Origin: Solen grandis
Taxonomy: Eukaryota; Mollusca; Bivalvia; Adapedonta; Solenidae
Assembly (NCBI GenBank): GCA_021229015.1
Contig: CM037783.1
Coordinates: forward strand, 27,286,154-27,350,153
DNA length: 64,000 bases
Direction: 5' to 3'
Under the pieces are notes generated by a model. The model searched no databases and was not told the origin of the DNA. It saw only the letters and a program-made list of their open reading frames with translations. Below are positions 1 to 12,500 of this stretch, piece by piece (within the stretch, counting starts at the first letter, position 1; each line of letters opens with the position of its first letter). Position numbers and translations under genes: made by a program.

Positions 1-1006
1 ACTTTGGTAAAAGTAAATGTAAGGGAATATTTAAGTTATGACCATTTAAGCAAGACTTACATGTAGAGTTGTTGTCTCTGCTGTGCCCACTATACAATTC
101 ATGCAAGCAAGACAGATGCAAGAAATAGAATTAATAATAGTTACCTTGCCTGATCCAAAATGTTTTTCTTTAGTGTTTAGTCTTGTTGATGAGAAATGAG
201 AACTTTCACTCTGCATCACCACCCTGACTATATACATGCCTTATAAAATTTATTATAAAGTTATCGCGGTCGCGGGATCCTATTTTTTGCCATATTTTCA
301 CTATTTCCGTTACCATAGCAACCAAAATTTTAGTCAAAGAACAAAAATAAAATGATGTGCATAATCTACATATTGCCATCTAGTCATATACCAAGTTTCA
401 TCAAGTTAGCTTGTTTAGTTATAAAGTTCTCATGGGATCCCATTTTTGCCATATTTTCACTATTTCCATTAACATAGCAACCAAATTTTAGTTAAGAACA
501 AAAATAAAAAAGTGCATAATCACAATTGCCATCTAGTCATATACCAAGTTTCATCAAGTTAGCTTGCTTAGTTATAAAGTTATCGCGGGATCCCATTTTT
601 TTGCCATATTTTCACTATTTCCGTTACCATAGCAACCACAAATTTAGTCGAATAAAAAGAAATAAAACAATGTACATAATCTACACATTGCCATCTAGTC
701 ATATACCAAGTTTCATCAAGTTAGCTTGCTTAGTTATAAAGTTATCGCGGGATCCCATTTTTGCCATATTTTCACTATTTCCGTTACCATAGCAACCACA
801 ATTTAGTGAAAAAAAAATAAAAAGTCATAATCTCACATTGCATCTAGTCATAAACCAAGTTTCATCAAGTTAGCTTGCTTAGTTATTAAGTTATCGCGGG
901 ATCCAGATTTGAGCGGACAGACAGACGGACGGACAGACGGACGGACGGACGGACAGACGGAGGGCAAACCTATAGTCCCCTCCGGTGTGAACTCCGGTAG
1001 GGGACT
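1..1006. repeat. Repeat with GTCCCCTACCGGTG-type end, copy I, cut by window start
   Basis: Contains four to five tandem modules of about 160 bp (each with GCGGGATCCCATTTTTGCC ... TTAGCTTGCTTAGTTATAAAG) from about 245 to 905, then a GACG/GACA tandem run (916-960) and the end hairpin AGTCCCCTCCGG...CCGGTAGGGGACT. Bases 1-240 match 7757-7990. The small ORFs here are non-coding by-products. Confidence 0.8.
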
Positions 1007-2197
1007 AATAAATCTTTATTTTGATATCGCTTTCTTATAACTTGACCAATTTTACTATTCTAGGTACCAAAATAAATGGCCTGAAATTCCATTGTAGCAT
1101 ATTTGGTTCTAGTTTTATAGGTATTCAAATATAAACAATTAAACTTAAACCTCTTAATTCTGCATATCAAAATTCTTTTTTTATTTTCGTGTACAGTCGC
1201 GGGAATGAAATAGTAAATGCTACCATGCAATAGAATCGTCGACGCGTGTAGCCTCGTGAGTAAAATTCAAATAACGCTTGTACATACGATCGAGACGACT
1301 GTATTACACAAAGTTACTAAATTTTGCGCTTTTAGCTAATGCCTTGGTCACACATTCAGGATTTTTACTGCCGTCCTTGATAGGACCATTCCCGATTAAA
1401 ATGTGTCAAAAGTCTGATCAAGATCCTGTGATTCGTGGCTGGAAATTCAAACTTATTAAAATTTGTAAAAACATTTATTTAATCACGACAACAATCAGAT
1501 ATTGTTCAGGAGGCGTCCCGATCCAGCCGTTTCCAGCAGAATTCGTCCCGATTATCCCGTTCTCAATCCGATTCTGATCCGATACAGCAGAATCTGTCAC
1601 GACATAGTCACGATTGTAATCCGACTAGACAAAATCGGCTGAGTTTCCCGAATGTTACGGGACGCACCTAACTGTCAGGAGTGCTTGGCCGACCTCTCCG
1701 GACCATTCCCGATCCGTAGGACTCTGTTACGAACATATACGACTGCGTTCAGACAATGATAGGACATTGAGGATAGTAATCCGACTTTTTCGCTTTTCGT
1801 GTCGTAGCGCTGTCTGATCTCAAACGGGAGCCATAATCGGCACTGTGTGAACGCCGCATTACAGACAAATTAGCTTGCAGCGTCTTGAACGGATGACATG
1901 TGTTGATCATTTTGTTTCAAACGTCTACACTTATACACGCTCATGGTATCTCAAGCTGGCAATTAAATTACATTGTATTACATATATTTTCACTTAGGTT
2001 ATCATTTATCATAAATTTGGAATATAGCTTGTACAACATTTATCGATAGATGCAACAATAAAGTCGGGAAATTGCAATGTTTCAACAACGGTCTAAATGA
2101 CATGTGTCAAAACGTATTATCGCAATGTTGCAATTTATTACATGTAACGTAAATAAAATGATTTGACAAAACATTAAATCATTGTCAACACTTGCTT
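1007..2197. repeat. Block A/B unit, copy I (no gene)
   Basis: AT-rich repeat also found at 8277-8614 (left part, to 1346) and 15853-16720 (right part, from 1348). Here the two parts are continuous, which makes this the uninterrupted reference for the composite at 8616-15846. Contains CCCGAT/GTCCCGAT-rich stretch (1390-1720). No coding potential. Confidence 0.75.
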
Positions 2198-2505
2198 AGT
2201 TTGTTTGTTTGTTTGTTTGTTGGGTTTAACGTCCCACCAACAGTATTTCAGTCATTTGGAGACGATGTCTACTTAATGCAGTTATAGTGCTGCCACACTG
2301 CAGTATCACGTCGCAGACATGTGGCATGATACCACACCCAGTCACATTATCCTGATACCGGGCCAACCAGTCCTGCAACTACCCTTATATGCTAAGTGTC
2401 AAGCAAGGGAGCTATAACAGTACCATTTTTTACGACTTTGGTATCGAACCCACGACCCCCCGCTCCCGAGGCGGACGCTCTAAACACTCGGCCACCGGGA
2501 ACGGT
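2198..2505 (-). mobile_element. tRNA-headed SINE, copy I
   Basis: On the minus strand it starts with a tRNA-like pol III head: A-box TGGCCGAGTGTTTAGAGCG (about 2476-2494) and B-box GGGTTCGATACC (2440-2451). A tRNA-unrelated body and a tail of AAAC repeats follow. Same element at 16720-17023, 22172-22488 and, older, 39403-39680. Confidence 0.8.
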
Positions 2506-3480
2506 ACACCTGTTTAACTAGTAATATCAATATGATATAAGTAAAAAGTTGTGTTTTTTTTTCCAATTTATATGACTAAAACATATCTGTAAACTTACAT
2601 TTTCCGAAAATGCTTCAATTAAGGTGAAAGCGAAAGTAGGATATTTTATGAAAATTTTTACAATTGGCTTTAAATTCGTATTTTTTATGTAACTTCCTTA
2701 TTTCTTGATCAATTTCAAAACTCTAGGTGCCAAAATAATCGTCTTAAAATTCTCTACATCTCACTTGCTTAATGTAAGCACATATTTCTAATGATTCTTA
2801 AGATATAAGCCGGAAAACTCTGACATGACGGCAGAATCGCTGAAATTCTACATGTTTAAATTCTTATTTTTGATGTAACTTCCTTATACTTGGATCAATT
2901 TCAAAACTTTAGGTACCAAAATAATCGTCTTAAAATTCTCTACATTTCACACGCTTTATCTATAGGAATATTTTTAATATTTTTTGAGATACAAGCTCTT
3001 AAACCTCTTGAAAAATGAAAAAATCACCAAAGCTATATGCACGAATTTCGTTTTTTCCCCATTCCTCCATGAATCTTAGGTCAATCATTAAACTTTAAGC
3101 ATCAAAAGAACGGCCAAACATTGCTCTACAAATAATATTCATCATCATATTTTCAAAAATCAAAGAATTTCGAGATATAAACTGTTAAACACACTGAGGG
3201 TTACCGAATTTTGTTTTTTCCGCCATAACTCAACCGATTCAATCCCGATCATCAAAAACGAAATATCATCTGAAAGGTCTTTCTAAGCACTACAAATTAT
3301 ACGCATAGTGTCTCGATAGATTTTTTCCGTTTTTGAGATATTTAAGGCCGAAGAAAAACCCGATAATTGATATATGACCTTGACCTTTGGGATTTTCCGG
3401 AAACGGAAGTGACATGGCTCCATAGAATCTAATACTGCATCTTCAGACAAAATTTCAAGCAAATCATACAAAAAATAAAG
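2506..3480. repeat. Short tandem modules of the large block, copy I (no gene)
   Basis: Modules of roughly 170-180 bp around AACTTCCTTAT...GATCAATTTCAAAACT...TACCAAAATAATCGTCTTAAAATTCTCTACAT repeat twice here and three times at 17190-17680. The segment 3068-3480 is found again at 9291-9710 and 17768-18180. Contains TGACCTTGACCTTTGGGA. Confidence 0.75.
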
Positions 3481-6400
3481 CCTACAGGGATTAAAAACCG
3501 TTAAGTTTTAATACGAAAGTTTTAATAGCATTATGACGTCATGTGACGTCATATGGCGTTCATCTTTTCAGAATGTAAAGAAGACATATAGACTAATATT
3601 CAATCCAAATCTCAGCTTTCTAGCTTTTCTGGAAGCGATTTTATACGCATCTGAAATTTGACGTCATTAGTTCGAATCTTGGATTCGCATAAAACATTTG
3701 CCTTTTCAAATTTGGAAAAACGGACACCGGGATGCACAACTAGAGCCTAACATACACAATCTGTGAAATTTTGATAACAATCGATCCAGAAATAATGGCT
3801 GTACACCGCGTACAAACTTTTTCACCCGACGTCAAATCTGACGTTATATGACGTCGTATGAATATAAAATTCATTGCATCCGAAAGCTCATGGTTTGAAA
3901 TATATGCCATAAAATTTTCATTGTTCTGAGTCAATGGCAACACCTCGAAATGTACACAAACATAAGAGGAAGAAAAAAAGAATAATAAGAAGAAGAAGAA
4001 GAAGAATAACTAGATTTCATTCGTTGATACGAATGATAGGACTTTCTGCTACATTTGTCAAATACTTAAAAGCAAAAAAAGTAAGAGGATATGAAATTGC
4101 AGCCTTTAACTTGCTTTTGTATGGCCATAACTTAAATTCTTTAAATATGGAGGAAATGGCAAAAGTAACTGAAAATCATTTTTTTTATATTGATTTATTT
4201 AACTTGGACTATTTTTATAATCTATTTTACAAATCAAATTTATTTAAAACGCTTACAATTCGAATTCCATCCTGTAATAATGGCTGTAGACCGCGTACAA
4301 GAGTGTGTAGACAACGTCAAGTTTGATGTCACATGACATCATAGGCATAAGAAAATCAATGAAATGAAATATTAAGTATCTTAAATATATCAAGTAATTT
4401 TTTCATGCTCCTTGCAACTTTGCAACATATAGAAATTAACGCGTAGATATATTAACATTCTTTTTGACCTTATGACGTCAAATGACGTTAATCTTCACAG
4501 AATATAAATAAGTCTTAAAGACTAATATTCAGTCCAAATATTAACTTTCTAAATCATCTCGAAGCGATTTTATATGTTTTTGAAATTCGACGTCAATGTT
4601 TCGAAACTTGGATTCGCCATAGAACCATTGTCTTTTCGTATTTTCGAATTTGTAAAACAGGACCCGGGATACACAACTAGAGCGTTACATATACATTCTT
4701 TGAAATTTGCTGAAAATCGGTCCAAAAATAATGGCTGTACACCGCGTAAAACCTTTTTGTCCTGACGTCAAATCTGATGTGATATAACGTCAAATTAATA
4801 TGAATTACATTGCATTTTAAAGCATTTCTAAAGTATATACCATAAGATTTCATGGTCCTGGGAAGTTACCAACATATTAAATTTACGCATATATATCAGA
4901 AATAATTTTTGACCTTATGACGTCATATGACGTCAAATGACGTTCATCTTCATAGAATGTAAAGCACTCTTGGAGACTTATTTACTTTCCAAATATTAGA
5001 TTTCTAACTCATCTGGAAACGATTTTATACGTATTTAAAATTTGACGTCAATGGTTTGAATATTGGATCCGCCATAAAACCTTTGTATTTTTGAATTTTG
5101 TAAACGGACACCGGGATGCTCAACTATAACCTAATATACACTTACTGTGAAAGTTTTATGAAAGTCGGTTCATAAACAATGGCTGTAGACCGCGTACAAA
5201 CTTTTGTAGCATATGGCAAGTGTAACGTCATATGACGTCATAGGCATATGAAATCTGTAGAATTAAAAATATCAACATTTGAAGCAAAATGTCATATAAT
5301 TTCCATTTCTATGGACCATTTAAACATATAGAAATTTTCTTGTAAATATTAGAAATAGATTTTCATGTAATGACCTCATCTGACGTCACATGACGTTCAT
5401 TTTCACAAAATCTATCAGTCATCCATTAACCTACATAATGTTCAAATATCAACTTTCTATCTCATATGGGACCGATTTTATAAGCATTTGGAAATTAACG
5501 ACCTCGGTTCGAATCTTGGATACTCCATAGAACCATGGTCTTTTAGAATTTTGAAAAACGGATAGCGGGAAGCACAACTAGATCTTAATATACACATTCT
5601 GTGAAAATTTGATGAACATCGGTTCTTAAGTAATGGCTGTAGACCGCGTACAAACTTGTGTAGAATATGTCAAGTGTGACGTCATATGACGTCATATGCC
5701 TATAAAAAATATTGAAATAGAAATTATATCGTGAGAAACATATGTCATTAAATTTTTATTGCTCTTCGACCATTTCAACATATAGAAATAATCTTGTTAA
5801 TGTTAGTAATATATTTTCATATAATGACGTCATATGATGCAAATTTTCAAAATATTTTTAAGACTCCGAGAGACCTACATACTGACCAAGTATCAACTTT
5901 TTATCTCAAATAGGACTGATTTTATAAGCATTTGAAAATTTACGGCCTTGGTTCGAATCTTGGATTCGCTAAAGAACCTTGGCAATTTCGAATTTTGAGA
6001 AACGGACACCGGGATGCACAACTAGAACTTAATATACACATTCTGTGAAAATTTGATGAAAATCGGTTCATCAATAATGGCTCTGGACCGCGTACAAACT
6101 TTTGTAGCTTATTTCACGTGTGACGTCATATGACGTCATAGAGATATGAAAATCATAGAAATCAAAATTTCAGCGTTTGAAGCATGTGTCATTAAATTTT
6201 CATTGCCCTTCGACAATTTCAACATATAGAAATATTCTTGTTAATATTAGAAATACATTATCATATAATGACGTCACGTGACGTCATATAACATTTATTT
6301 TCACAAAATGTTTAAAACTTCTAGAGACCTATATACTGATTGAATATCAACTTTCTATCTTAAATAAGACAGATTTTATAAGCATTTCAAAATTTACGAC

Positions 6401-7050
6401 CTTGGTTCGAATCTTGGATTCGCTATAGAACCATAGACTTTTCGAATTTTGAAAAACGGACACAGGGATGCACAACTAGAACTTAATATACACAATCTGT
6501 GAAAATTTAATGAAAATCGGTTCACAAACAATGGCTGTAGACCGCGTACAAACTTTTGTAGCATATTTCAAAGGTGACGTCATATGACGTCATAGGCATA
6601 TGAAAATCATAGAAATAAAAATTTCAGCGTTTGAAGCATGTGTCTTTAAATTTTCATTGCCCTTCGACAATTTCAACATATAGAAATATTCTTGTTAATA
6701 TTAGAAATACATTATCATATAATGACGTCACGTGACGTCATATGACATTTATTTAAAATGTTTAAAACTTCTAGAGACCTATATACTGACTAAATATCAA
6801 CTTTCTATCTTAAATATGACAGATTTTATAAGCATTTGAAAATTTACGACCTTGGTTCGAATCTTGGATTCGCCATAGAACCATGGACTTTTCGAATTTT
6901 GAAAAACGGACACCTGGATGCACAACTACAGCCTAACATACACATTCTGTGAAATTATGATGAAAGTCGGTCCAGAAATAATGGCTGTAGACCGCGTACA
7001 AACTTTTTCAGGTGACGTCAAGTCTGACGTTATATGACGTCATATGAATA
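3480..7050. repeat. CRE-palindrome satellite, array I
   Basis: Diverged monomers of about 454 bp (clear spacing 5677-6121-6575). Each has a TGACGTCATATGACGTCA-type palindrome (perfect at 4918, 5677, 6121, 6575) and 148 bp later a TGACGTCACGTGACGTCA-type palindrome (perfect at 6269, 6723). A conserved piece reads GACACCGGGATGCACAACTAGA and AATGGCTGTAGACCGCGTAC (positions vary). No ORF of significance. Confidence 0.9.
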
Positions 7051-7129
7051 TGAAATTCAATGCATCCGAAAGCTCATGGTTTGAAATACATGCCATAAAA
7101 TTCTGATTGTTCAGGGCCAATGGCAACAC

Positions 7130-7500
7130 ATCGAAATTAACACAAATATAAGAGGAAGAAAAAAAGAATAATAAGAAGAAGAAGAATAAACAGTACAAAC
7201 CCAATATGACTTTCTGCCAGTAGGCAGAAAGTCCTAATAAGAAGAAGAAGAATAAACAGTACAAACCCAATAGGACTTTCTGCTTTAGGCAGAAAGTCCT
7301 AATAAACAGTACAAACCCAATAGGACTTTCTGCCGAAAGGGCAGAAAGTCCTAATAAAAAAACAGTACAAACCCAATAGGACTTTCTGCCGAAAGGGCAG
7401 AAAGTCCTAATAATAATAATAAACAGTACAAACCCAATAGGACTTTCTGCTTTAGGCAGAAAGTCCTAATAATAATAAGAAGAAGAACTAGATTTCATTC
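7130..7500. repeat. GAA-rich tract and five-copy hairpin array
   Basis: AGAAGAAGAA tracts followed by five tandem units of about 50-60 bp: CAGTACAAACCCAATAGGAC then TTTCTGCC, a short loop, and GGCAGAAAGTCCTAATAA. Every unit is a hairpin. Units start near 7193, 7255, 7305, 7365 and 7424. Confidence 0.85.
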
Positions 7501-7684
7501 GTTGATACGAATGATAGGACTTTCTGCTAACATTGAAAAATATAAAGATTAATTCCGTTAGAAAGAATATATATTAAATTCCCTACCTTTTACTTTTTTT
7601 TTTTTTCTATGGACTTCTCATGCATGAACTTTTTGAAATAAGCCATATTCCAAAAATAAAAATAACTGGGTTGCAAGCAAACTT

Positions 7685-8276
7685 GTCCCCTACCGGTGAG
7701 GTGCATAATTTTTCCATTACCACAGCAACCAGAATTTTGGTCCAAGAAAAACAAGACTTTGGTTAAAGTAAATGTAAGGGAATATTTAAGTTATGTCCAT
7801 TTAAGCAAGACTTACATGTAGAGTTGTTGTCTCTGCTGTGCCCACTATACAATTCATGCAAGCAAGACAGATGCAAGAAATAGAATTAATAATAGTTAGC
7901 TTGCCTGATCCAAAATGTTTTTCTTTAGTCTTTAGTCTTGTTGATGAGAAATGAGCACTTTCACTCTGCATCACCACCCTGACTATATACATGCCTTATA
8001 AAATTTATTATAAAGTTATCGCGGTCGCGTGATCCCATTTTTTGCCATATTTTCACTATTTCCGTTACCATAGCAACCACAATTTTAGTCGAATAAAAAA
8101 AATAAAACAATGTGCATAATCTACACATTGCTATCTAGTCATAAACCAAGTTTCATCAAGTTAGCTTGCTTAGTTATTAAGTTATCGCGGGATCCAGATT
8201 TGAGCGGACAGACAGACGGACGGACAGACGGAGGGCAAACCTATAGTCCTCTCCGGTGTGAACACCGGTAGGGGAC
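7685..8276. mobile_element. 592-bp repeat with 14-bp terminal inverted repeats, copy II
   Basis: Perfect inverted ends GTCCCCTACCGGTG (7685-7698) and CACCGGTAGGGGAC (8263-8276). Contains one of the 160-bp modules and the GACGGACG run. Copy I differs by having extra modules. Non-coding, MITE-like; superfamily unknown. Confidence 0.7.
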
Positions 8277-8614
8277 TAATAAATCTTTATTTTGATAAAG
8301 CTTTCTTATAACTTGACCAATTTTACTATTCTAGGTACCAAAATAAATGGCCTGAAATTCCATTGTAGCATATTTGGGTCTAGTTTTATAGGTATTCAAA
8401 ATATAAACAATTAAACTTAAACCTCTTAATTCTGCATATCTTTTTTTTTTTTTTTCATTTACAGTCGCGGGAATGAAATAGTAAATGCTACCATGCAATA
8501 GAATCGTCGACGCGTGTAGCCTCGTGAGTAAAATTCAAATAACACTTGTACATACGATCGAGACGACTGTATTACACAAAGTTACTAAATTTTGCGCTTT
8601 TAGCTAATGCCTAG
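8277..8614. repeat. Block A, copy II
   Basis: Matches 1007-1346. Ends at GCCTAG (8609-8614), where the composite 8616-15846 begins. Confidence 0.75.
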
Positions 8615-8615
8615 G

Positions 8616-9286
8616 CACAGGGACTTGCTCCCATACACACACACACCACACACACCACACACACACACTGTACATACACTATCAACAAGGGTGGACATCT
8701 TTTCAGGGGTCGACTCGCTTCAACTCCGTTTTTTCAAATCATTCAAATAAAGCTATGAAGTTAACATACGGAATCACTCAAATATATATTTCTCTATCGA
8801 AATATACAAAATCGTCGTGAAAATAATCCTCCTTTGTATGTTTATTTGTTTGAAATATATGCGAATTCGAGAAAAGGACAACAACCTGGACCAGCAGCGC
8901 AGTACATTTCGGGATGATTCGGATTTTTACGCTGCGAAATTGGTCAGCGATATTGCGATTATTTTCCCGCAATCTGTCAAACCGTTAAATTTAAATTATT
9001 AAAGGGCTGACTATTCGGGCGTTGAAAGAAAAAAAAAAACCAGGCAGTATGGAGAAATCAGCTGTTTCTTGGTAATTTTCTTGTTGTAAAATAAATTATT
9101 TAAAGACTTAGATATAAATTCACTTGTCTGTGAGTGTGTGTTTTTAAATTGAAATAAATATCACAGGGATTTGATGTTCAGTAGAATTTAGTATTCCGTA
9201 TATATAAGAAAAAATATGTTTTGTATGCATGGAGTACTATTATTTTCAGAATTTTATTTTAAATTACTGAACTTCAAATCCCTGTG
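8616..9286 (+). mobile_element. Boundary element, left copy
   Basis: 671 bp. Outer end CACAGGGACTTG, CA-repeat near 8635-8668, and at the inner end a nested 125-bp palindromic MITE (9162-9286; CACAGGGATTTGATGTTCAG ... its complement). Small opposing ORFs (8778-8972 and 8817-9002) of about 60 codons show no known motif. Confidence 0.75.
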
Positions 9287-10430
9287 ATATCCATGAATCT
9301 TAGGTCAATCATTAAACTTTAAGCATCAAAAGAACGGCCAAACATTGTTCTACAAATAATATTCATCATCATATTTTCAAAAATCAAAGGATTTCGAGAT
9401 ATAAACTGTTAAACACACTGAGGGTTACCGAATTTTGTTTTTTCCGCCATAACTCAACCGATTCAACCCCGATCATCAAAAACTAAATATCATCTGAAAG
9501 GTCTTTCTAAGCACTACAAATTATACGCATAGTGTCTCGATAGAATATTTACCGTTTTTGAGATATTTAAGGCCGAAGAAAAACCCGATAATTGATATAT
9601 GACCTTGACCTTTGGGATTTTCCGGAAACGGAAGTGACATGGCTCTATAGATTCTAATACTGCATCTTCAGACAAAATTTCAAGTAAATCATGCAAAAAA
9701 TAAAGGCTACAGGGCTTAAAAACCGTTAAGTTTTAATACGAAAGTTTTAAGAGCATTATGACGTCATGTGACGTCATATGGCGTTCATCTTTTAAGAATG
9801 TATAGATGATCTGGAAACTAATATTCAGCCCAAATATCAGCTTTCTAGCTTTTCTGGAAGCGATTTTATACGCATTTGAAATTTGACGTCATTAGTTCGA
9901 ATCTTGGATTCGCCATAAAACCTTTGCCTTTTCGAATTTGGAAAAACGGACACCGGGATGCACAACTAGAGCCTAACATACACATTCTGTGAAATTTTGA
10001 TGAAAATCGATCCAGAAATAATGGCTGTAGACCGCGTACAAACTTTTTCACCTGACGTCAAATCTGACGTTATATGACGTCATATGAATATACAATTCAT
10101 TGCATCCGAAAGCTCATGGTTTGAAATATATGCCATAAAATTTTCATTGTTCTGAGTCAATGGCAACACCTCGAAATTAACACAAATATAAGAGGAAGAA
10201 AAAAAGAATAAGAAGAAGAAGAAGAAGCAGAAGAATAACTAGATGTCATTCGTGAAAACGAATGATAGGACTTTCTGCAAGCTGTGTTAATGCAAAAAGC
10301 AGGAGATAGAAGTTTCATGTAATGACTCACCTCTGGTAGTATTTCATGTTCATGCTGAACAATTGACATTATATTCCGAAATTAGTGCAAATGATAAGAA
10401 CTTTCATAACCTAAACATATGTAGAAATAA
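9287..10430. repeat. Interior of composite: block segment, CRE monomer, GAA tract
   Basis: Matches 3068-3990 in the same orientation: TGACCTTGACCTTTGG, CRE pairs near 9760 and 10050-10080, GAAGAAGAA tract near 10195-10235 and a CATTCGTGAAAACGAATG hairpin near 10248. No gene. Confidence 0.8.
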
Positions 10431-11530
10431 AAAAACCTTCGAATCTTATTTCAGCCACAGAACTTCGGTCTTTCGGAATTTCGATTAGCTGACAGGATAT
10501 GCACACCTAACTTTCAAGATGTACCATCTGTGAAAATTTGAAGAAAATCCGACCATAAATAGCGGCTGTAGAGCGTGAACACCATTTTTCACTATTTTTA
10601 GCTCTGACGTCACATGACGTCATAGTGTGCTAAAGATGCTTTTGTTCAAAAGGGCATATTTTACTGTCATAACTCTGAAATTTTCGTTATTCTGAACAAC
10701 TGGCATCATGTCAAAATCATTGCCCAAATATGAAAATTAAGAAGTATGCTTATGACGTCACAAGACGTCATATGACGTCAAGACTCAAGATATATGTAGA
10801 AATTCTGCAGAACTGCAAACTGTGTAAGTTTCAACTTTCTATCTCATCCTGAAGCTCTTTAATCCTAAAATGAAATTATCGGTCCTATGTTCGAATCTTA
10901 TTTCAGCCACAGAACTTCGGTCTTTGGGAATTTCGGTTAGTTGACAGGATATGCACACCTGAGTTTCAAAATGTACCATCTGTGAAAATTTGAAGAAAAT
11001 CCGACCATAAATGACGGCTGTAGAGCGCGAACACCTTTTTTCACTATTTTTAGCTGTGACGTCAAATGACGTCATAGGGTACTGAAGATGCTTTTGTTCA
11101 AAAGCGCATACTTTCCTTTCATAACTCTGAAATTTTCATTATTCTGAACAACTGGCATCATGTCGAAATCATTGCCCTAAAATGAAAATTAAGAAGTATG
11201 CTTATGACGTCACATGACGTCATATGACGTCACGCCTCAAAATATTTGTAGAAATTCTGCAGAACTGCAAACTGTGTAAGTTTCAACTTTCTATCTCATC
11301 CTGAAGCTCTTTTATCCTAAAATGAAATTTTCGGTCCTATGTTCGAATCTTATTTCAGCCACAGAACTTCGGTCTTTCGGATTTCGGTTAGCTGACAGGA
11401 TATGCACACCTTTGATTCAAGATGTACCATCTGTAAAAAATTGAAGAAAATCCGACCATAAAGACGGCTGTAGAGCGCGAACACCATTTTTCACTATTTT
11501 TAGCTGTGACGTCATGTGACGTCATAGGGT
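10430..11530. repeat. Diverged CRE satellite subfamily, three monomers
   Basis: Three monomers of about 450 bp (CRE pairs at about 10605, 11057, 11506). They share CGAATCTTATTTCAGCCACAG and ATCCGACCATAAA but differ clearly from array I. The perfect TGACGTCATATGACGTCA at 11215 sits in a triple CRE (11205-11232). Confidence 0.8.
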
Positions 11531-11639
11531 GCTGAAAATCATTAAAATCAAAATTTCCTCACGTGACTAATAAGCCATAAAAATTTCATCGTCCTAGGAC
11601 TATTGCAACATATAAAAATAAGCGTTTAGTTAGGAAGAA

Positions 11640-12410
11640 GAAAAGAATAATAATAACTAGAACTTAATATACACAATCTGTGAAAATTTGATGAAAATTG
11701 GTTCACAAACAATGGCTGTAGACCGCGTACAATCTTTTGTTGCATATTTCAAATGTGACGTCATATGACGTCAAAGGTATATGAAAATCATAGAAATCAA
11801 AATTTTAGCATTTGAAACATGTGTCATTAAATTTTCATTGCCCTTCGACAATTTCAACATATAGAAATATTCTTGTTAATATTAGAAATACATAATAATA
11901 TAATGACGTCACGTGACGTCATATGACATTTATTTTCACAAAATGTTTAAAACATCTAGAGACCTATATACTGACTAAATATCAACTTTCTATCTTTAAC
12001 AGGACAGATTTTATAAGCATTTAAAAATTTACGACCTTGGTTCGAATCTTGGATTCGCTATAGAACCATGGAATTTTCGAATTTGGAAAAAACGGACACC
12101 GGGATGCACAACTAGAGCCTAACATACACATTCTGTGAAAATTTGATGAAAATCGGTCAAGAAATAATGGCTGTAGACCGCGTACAAACTTTTTCACCTG
12201 ACGTCAAATCTGACGTTATATGACGTCATATGAATATGTAATACCTTGCATCCGAAAGCACATGGTTTGAAATATATGCCATAAAATTTTCATTGTTCTG
12301 AGTCAATGGCAACACCTCGAAATTAACACAAATATAAGAGGAAGAAAAAAAGAATAATAAGAAGAATAAGAACTAGATGTCATTCGTTTAAACGAATGAT
12401 AGGACTTTCT
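11640..12410. repeat. CRE satellite, array II, then GAA tract
   Basis: Monomer like array I with perfect palindromes at 11756 (CATATG centre) and 11904 (CACGTG centre). Closely matches 14310-15050, so the two stretches are recent duplicates. Confidence 0.85.
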
Positions 12411-12500
12411 GCAACATCTGCTTTATATAGTATATATAGAAGATGACATAATCTGCAACATCTGCTTTATATAGTATATATAGAAGATGACATAATAGAT
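12411..12500. repeat. 40-bp tandem duplication
   Basis: Two near-perfect copies of CTGCAACATCTGCTTTATAT plus AGTATATATAGAAGATGACATAAT. No gene. Confidence 0.8.

Noticed and set aside
3934..4326. 130-codon basic ORF (Arg/Lys-rich start)
   Set aside because: The start is a translation of the GAA/AGA tract and the rest is CRE satellite. Equivalent repeat copies do not keep the frame.
8778..9002. Overlapping 61-64 codon ORFs in the boundary element, also at 15509-15691
   Set aside because: The minus-strand version is kept in both copies but with internal indels; no motif, no splice context. Kept as part of the element, not as a gene.
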